A model generated the notes under the pieces. The model did not search any database. It had not been told where the DNA came from and saw only the letters and a list, made by a program, of their open reading frames with translations. From positions 2,728,001 through 2,792,000 of the forward strand of contig NZ_CP080999.1 in NCBI RefSeq assembly GCF_019645855.1: a stretch of 64,000 bases of DNA, written 5' to 3'. This document shows, one piece after another, positions 60,116 through 64,000 of the stretch; the stretch's first letter is position 1, and every line of letters begins with the position of its first letter. A program made the translations under genes and the position numbers. The DNA is from Mycobacterium malmoense (GTDB lineage Bacteria > Actinomycetota > Actinomycetes > Mycobacteriales > Mycobacteriaceae).

Positions 60116-61495
60116 ATGGCGGTGAGCGCACGCGCAGGCATCGTCGTCACCGGAACCGAGGTCCTCACCGGACGCGTCCAGGATGCGAACGGGCCCTGGA
60201 TCGCCGATCGCCTCCTGGAGCTGGGCGTCGAGCTGGCCCACATCACCATCTGCGGTGACCGCCCCGCCGACATCGAGGCTCAGCTGCGCTTCCTGGCGGG
60301 CGAGGGCGTGGACCTGATCGTCACCAGCGGCGGCCTGGGGCCCACCGCCGACGACATGACCGTCGAGGTGGTGGCGCGCTTCTGCGGCCGCGAGCTAGTC
60401 CTCGACACCGAGGTCGAGAACAAGATCGCCGTCATCCTCAAATCCCTTATGGCGCACTTTAATCCCGGCGACTTCGATGCCGTGCGCGCCGCCAACCGCA
60501 AGCAGGCCATGGTTCCCTCCGGCGCACAGGTGCTCGACCCGGTGGGCACCGCGCCGGGTGTGGTGGTGCCCGGCAAGCCGACGGTCGTCGTGCTTCCCGG
60601 ACCACCGCGCGAGCTGCAGCCGATGTGGCGCAGGGCCATCGAGACCGCCGCGGCGCGGGAGGCGATCGCCGGCCGGACGATCTACCGGCAGGAGACCATT
60701 CGGATGTTCGGGCTGCCCGAGTCGGGGCTGGCCGAAACGCTTCGCGGCGCGGAGGCTTGCATTCCCGGGTTTGATTCGCTGGAGATCACCACCTGCCTGC
60801 GCCGCGGGGAGATCGAAATGGTGACCCGCTACGAACCCGACGCCGCGGACGTCTACGCGCGGCTGGCCACGTTGCTGCGCGAGCGGCACGGAGAGCAGCT
60901 GTTTTCCGAAGACGGTTCCAGCGTGGACGATCTGGTCGCGCGGTTGCTGTCCGGCCGCAAGATAGCGACGGCGGAGTCCTGTACCGCCGGCCTGTTGGCG
61001 GCGCGGCTGACCGACCGGCCTGGCTCGTCGGACTATGTGATGGGCGGGGTGGTGAGTTACTCCAACGAGGCAAAAATTCAGCTGCTGGGCGTCGACCCGG
61101 CGCTGATCGAGGCGCACGGCGCGGTGTCCGAGCCGGTGGCCGAGGCGATGGCGGCGGGGGCGCTGCGGCGCTTCGGCGCCGATACCGCGGCCGCGATCAC
61201 CGGAATCGCGGGCCCGGGCGGGGGAACGCCCGAAAAGCCCGTCGGCACAGTCTGTTTCACCGTGAAGCTTGCGGACGGCCGCACGGACACCCGCACCCTG
61301 CGGCTCCCCGGGAACCGGTCCGACGTCCGCGAGCGCTCGACGACGGTGGCGATGCACCTGCTGCGGCGCCTGCTCGGCGGCGAGAAGCGCGACCGGCTCA
61401 CGCCATCTCGCTTGGGAGAAACGAGGTTTCGGCCGTGCCGAAGCGGATTCCGGTGGCGTCCTTGCCGATCAGCGTCAGCACCGCCACCGCGATGA
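60116..61495 (+). CDS. cinA: CinA-like protein (nicotinamide mononucleotide deamidase family), C-terminally extended
   Basis: A 459-residue CinA family protein. The N-terminal MoCF-like domain starts VSARAGIVVTGTEVLTGRVQ and holds TSGGLGPTADDMT; the C-terminal CinA domain contains ATAESCTAGLLAARLTDRPG, SYSNEAKIQLLGVDPALIEA and AITGIAGPGGGTPEKPVGTV. CinA-type enzymes deamidate NMN or act as ADP-ribose hydrolases. ATG 60116 matches the normal start MAVSARAG. After LLRRLLGGEK, where relatives end, it runs on about 35 residues of Arg/Pro-rich sequence (RFRPCRSGFRWRPCRSASAP), overlapping the antiparallel transporter gene by 98 bp. The ancestral stop is probably lost. Confidence 0.92.
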   Translation: MAVSARAGIVVTGTEVLTGRVQDANGPWIADRLLELGVELAHITICGDRPADIEAQLRFLAGEGVDLIVTSGGLGPTADDMTVEVVARFCGRELVLDTEVENKIAVILKSLMAHFNPGDFDAVRAANRKQAMVPSGAQVLDPVGTAPGVVVPGKPTVVVLPGPPRELQPMWRRAIETAAAREAIAGRTIYRQETIRMFGLPESGLAETLRGAEACIPGFDSLEITTCLRRGEIEMVTRYEPDAADVYARLATLLRERHGEQLFSEDGSSVDDLVARLLSGRKIATAESCTAGLLAARLTDRPGSSDYVMGGVVSYSNEAKIQLLGVDPALIEAHGAVSEPVAEAMAAGALRRFGADTAAAITGIAGPGGGTPEKPVGTVCFTVKLADGRTDTRTLRLPGNRSDVRERSTTVAMHLLRRLLGGEKRDRLTPSRLGETRFRPCRSGFRWRPCRSASAPPPR

Positions 61496-62675
61496 GCACC
61501 GGCACGATCGTCGCGGCCAGCGCAAACGGATAGCCGTGCGACTCGGCCAGGCGTTCCTGGATGGGCAGGTTGAACGCCGCCAGCAGGTTGCCGAGCTGGT
61601 AGGTCACGCCGGGGTAGAGGCCGCGGATGGCGTCCGGCGACATCTCGGTCAAATGGGCGGGGATCACGCCCCACGCACCCTGGACGCAGAGCTGCATCAG
61701 GAACGCGCCGAGGCACAGCATCGCCGCGGTGCGCGAGTAGGCGAACAGCGGCACGATCGGCAGCCCCAGCACCGCGCAGAACACGACGGTGTAGCGGCGG
61801 CTGAACCGCTGTGACAGCGTGCCAAAGAACAGGCCGCCGATGATGGCGCCGACGTTGTAGACCACCACGATCCACTTGACGGTCACGCTGGACAGCCCGG
61901 CACCGTGGTTGGCGGTCGCCGTCAGGAAGGTGGGGTAGACGTCCTGGGTGCCGTGGCTCATCCAGTTGAACGCGGTCATCAGCAGCACCAGGTAGCCGAA
62001 TCGGCGGATGATCGCGGCGTCGCGCAGCACGTCGCGGATCCTGGTGCTGGTGAGCCGCATTCGGTCCTGCGCGGCCTCCCACACCTCGGACTCCTCCACG
62101 CGATAGCGGACGATCAGGCTGATCAGCGCCGGGATGATGCTCAGGGCGAACAGCCAGCGCCACGACAACCTCAGCCAATTCATCACCACCAGCGAGGCGA
62201 CGCTCGCCAGCAGATAGCCGAAGGCGTACCCCTCCTGCAACAGCCCGGAGAAAAAGCCGCGTCGCTCGACGGGAACCTTCTCCATGGCCAGCGCGGCGCC
62301 CAGCCCCCACTCGCCGCCCATGCCGATGCCGTACAGCAGCCGCAGGATCACCAGCACGGTGAAGTTGGGCGCGAACGCGCACAGGAACCCGACCACCGAG
62401 TAGAACATCACGTCGACCATCAGCGGAAGCCGCCGGCCGACGCGGTCGGCCCACAGCCCGAACAGCAGCGCGCCGACGGGCCGCATGATCAGGGTGGCCG
62501 TGGTGACGAACGCGACCTCGGCCTTGCTGTGATGGAACGTCTTCGCGATGTCGGCATAGACGAGCACGACGATGAAGTAGTCGAAGGCGTCCATCGTCCA
62601 GCCCAGCAACGCCGCGATGAATGAATTTCGCTGATCGCCCGTCAACTTCTTCTTTTGAGGACTTTGTGTTGTCAC
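61398..62675 (-). CDS. nanT: MFS transporter, NanT-like
   Basis: A 425-residue major facilitator transporter with twelve hydrophobic segments. Signature sites: ADRVGRRLPLMVDVM (loop 2-3), LRLLYGIGMGGEWGLGAALA (segment 4), and SQRFSRRYTVVF (loop 8-9). The M. tuberculosis counterpart (Rv1902c) is named a sialate permease; the true substrate in mycobacteria is doubtful. GTG start 62675 (VTTQSPQKKKLTGDQ) chosen because the membrane part begins right after. The 3' end overlaps the cinA extension. Confidence 0.88.
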   Translation of the reverse strand: MTTQSPQKKKLTGDQRNSFIAALLGWTMDAFDYFIVVLVYADIAKTFHHSKAEVAFVTTATLIMRPVGALLFGLWADRVGRRLPLMVDVMFYSVVGFLCAFAPNFTVLVILRLLYGIGMGGEWGLGAALAMEKVPVERRGFFSGLLQEGYAFGYLLASVASLVVMNWLRLSWRWLFALSIIPALISLIVRYRVEESEVWEAAQDRMRLTSTRIRDVLRDAAIIRRFGYLVLLMTAFNWMSHGTQDVYPTFLTATANHGAGLSSVTVKWIVVVYNVGAIIGGLFFGTLSQRFSRRYTVVFCAVLGLPIVPLFAYSRTAAMLCLGAFLMQLCVQGAWGVIPAHLTEMSPDAIRGLYPGVTYQLGNLLAAFNLPIQERLAESHGYPFALAATIVPVLIAVAVLTLIGKDATGIRFGTAETSFLPSEMA

Positions 62676-62727
62676 GTCAGCATCGTGCAGTACCGGGCGC
62701 GCTGGCGCGAGAGTAGGTTGCGAATGC

Positions 62728-63795
62728 ATGCGGATCATCGACGCCGATGGGCACGTCGCCGAGAACTCCTCGCTGACCATCGAGGCACTCGAGCGCTGGC
62801 CCGAACACATCAAACCCAGCCCGGACGGGCGGCTGCGGCTGACGTTCGAGGGCCGCAACTACCCGGAGGACCAAGGCCCGGGCGCGGGTTGTCCGCCCGA
62901 GCACGGGATCAGCAACGCACCCGGCATCAATTGCCGGTCGCCCGAAGGCGTGCTGGGCGACGCCGACCGCGATCACATCGACACGATGGTGCTGTATCCG
63001 AGCCTCGGGCTGTGCGTGCCCAGCCTCGAAAATCCCGAATTTGCAGCCGGATTCGCGCGGCTCTACAACCAGTGGATCGCGGATTACTGCGCCTCGTCGG
63101 GCGGCCGGTTGCGCGGCGTCGCCGTGGCCCCGGTCGAGCACGGGCAGGTGGCCATCGACGTCATGACCGAGGCCAAGGACCTCGGGCTGGTGGCGACCCT
63201 CGTCCCGCCGGCGCTCAAGACACGCAACCTCGACCACCCGGACCTCGACCCGTTCTACGCCGCGGCCGTCGACCTCGAGATGCCGCTGGGCATTCACGGC
63301 GCCCCGGGCATCCACCTGCCGAAGATCGGCGTGGACCGCTTCACCAACTACATCCAGGTGCACTGCATCAGCTTTCCGTTCGACCAGATGACGGCGATGA
63401 CCGCGCTGGTTTCCGGCGGCGTCTTCGAGCGCCATCCGCGGTTGCGGGTCGCCTTTCTCGAGGCGGGGGCGGGCTGGGTGCCATTCTTCGTCGACCGCCT
63501 GCACGAGCATTACGAGAAGCGCGGGGATTGGGTCGAGCGCGGCTGGCGCCGCGATCCGCACGAATATCTCAAGGCGGGCAACATCTTTGTGACCTGTGAG
63601 CCCGAGGAACCGATCCTGCCGGGCGTGATCGACGTGCTCGGCGCCGACTTCATCATGTTCGCCAGCGATTACCCGCACTGGGACGGCGAATGGCCGGAGA
63701 GCACCAAGCACCTGCGCACCCGCGCCGACATCAGCGAGGAAGCGCGCGAAAAGATCGGCGGCCGCAACGCGCAGCGCTTCTACAACCTGAACTGA
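62728..63795 (+). CDS. amidohydrolase-2 family (decarboxylase-like) metal-dependent hydrolase
   Basis: A 355-residue TIM-barrel hydrolase. Metal ligands: DADGHVAENS at the N-terminus (Asp/His), PLGIHGAPGIHLP (His near 191) and FMFASDYPHWDGEWP-like end with the catalytic Asp (FASDYPHWD near residue 311). The ACMS decarboxylase/amidohydrolase-2 pattern (GGVFERHPRLRVAFLEAGAG, WVPFFVDRLHEHYE) is clear. Substrate unknown. ATG 62728, divergent from the NanT-like gene by 52 bp. Confidence 0.9.
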   Translation: MRIIDADGHVAENSSLTIEALERWPEHIKPSPDGRLRLTFEGRNYPEDQGPGAGCPPEHGISNAPGINCRSPEGVLGDADRDHIDTMVLYPSLGLCVPSLENPEFAAGFARLYNQWIADYCASSGGRLRGVAVAPVEHGQVAIDVMTEAKDLGLVATLVPPALKTRNLDHPDLDPFYAAAVDLEMPLGIHGAPGIHLPKIGVDRFTNYIQVHCISFPFDQMTAMTALVSGGVFERHPRLRVAFLEAGAGWVPFFVDRLHEHYEKRGDWVERGWRRDPHEYLKAGNIFVTCEPEEPILPGVIDVLGADFIMFASDYPHWDGEWPESTKHLRTRADISEEAREKIGGRNAQRFYNLN

Positions 63796-63836
63796 CCGGC
63801 TTACTTCTTGCCCGGCGCGGTGGCAGGATCTCCCGC

Positions 63837-64000
63837 ATGGGCCCTTTTCTGCTTCGCGCCGCATTGACCGGATTCGCGTTATGGATCGTCACGCTCTTCG
63901 TGCACGGGATCAGCTTCGTCGGCGGTGACACGAGGCTGGAGCGGGTCGGCATCATCTTCGTCGTCGCGGTGATCTTCGGTCTGGTCAACGCATTCATCAA
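63837..64000 (+). CDS. small membrane protein, phage-holin-4-like/YvlD type (3' cut by window edge)
   Basis: ATG 63837 starts MGPFLLRAALTGFALWIVTL followed by FVHGISFVGGD and a second hydrophobic stretch IIFVVAVIFGLVNAFI at the window end. This pattern fits the phage holin 4-2 (YvlD) family of four-helix membrane proteins; the M. tuberculosis gene at this position is Rv1903. Only the first 54 residues are visible. Confidence 0.75.
   Translation, partial: MGPFLLRAALTGFALWIVTLFVHGISFVGGDTRLERVGIIFVVAVIFGLVNAFI

Overview
The window is chromosomal DNA of a slow-growing Mycobacterium. Evidence from the sequence: high GC, many GTG/TTG starts, a PE_PGRS protein, antigen 85B with a twin-arginine signal, an Rpf resuscitation factor, Apa, LppE, CYP140 and CYP125-type P450s, F420-type flavoproteins and tandem IdeR boxes. 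From memory, the gene order follows M. tuberculosis roughly from Rv1857 (modA) to Rv1903, so most genes can be named by content and position. The presence of PE_PGRS and a PE-less PGRS protein argues against M. avium itself; species cannot be fixed from this window.

Layout: 1-3836 is the modABC molybdate transporter, apa and a small membrane stress protein. 3837-9030 is an accessory block between the Rv1861-like gene and adhA: decayed minus-strand relics, a broken exported-protein gene, a PGRS protein lacking a PE domain, a large exported hydrophobic protein and a solo EccA/CbxX-type AAA+ ATPase. 9089-25380 holds adhA, a CPBP protease, phosphoketolase, SDR, GNAT, uppP, a thiolase-like protein, a Rossmann fusion protein, ferredoxin reductase, a DUF72/HhH/TfoX cluster and Lon. 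25384-27190 is a type IV toxin-antitoxin locus (AbiE) with an intact antitoxin and a toxin broken by two frameshifts, next to a related pair of inverted elements facing lon and abiE. 27194-34342 holds lldD2, the ahpC-ahpD-amylase operon divergent from an intact oxyR, and small oxidoreductase and enoyl-CoA hydratase genes. 34347-38762 is iron storage (bfd/bfrA around two IdeR boxes), glnA3 with a coupled amidohydrolase, and an amidase relic. 38759-44142 runs cyp140, lppE, an SDR, an SRPBCC protein, rpfC and fbpB. 44701-52104 contains a mycobacterial membrane protein, a methyltransferase, a CYP125-like P450 / alcohol dehydrogenase / YceI operon, three small envelope genes and a nitronate monooxygenase with a KstR-type operator. 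52105-56516 is a second accessory insertion: PE_PGRS plus a Baeyer-Villiger-type monooxygenase with its own dyad operator. 56517-64000 returns to conserved order: ADH, HAD hydrolase and methyltransferase, dtd, a thiamine-binding-like protein, cinA, a NanT-like transporter, an amidohydrolase and the start of a small membrane protein.

Functional themes are peroxide and iron homeostasis (oxyR-ahpCD, bfrA/bfd/IdeR), steroid or lipid oxidation (CYP125-like, ADH, nitronate monooxygenase, KstR-like sites), cell-envelope biology (uppP, fbpB, rpfC, apa, lppE) and protein quality control (lon). The least explained module is the 3.8-9.0 kb accessory block.
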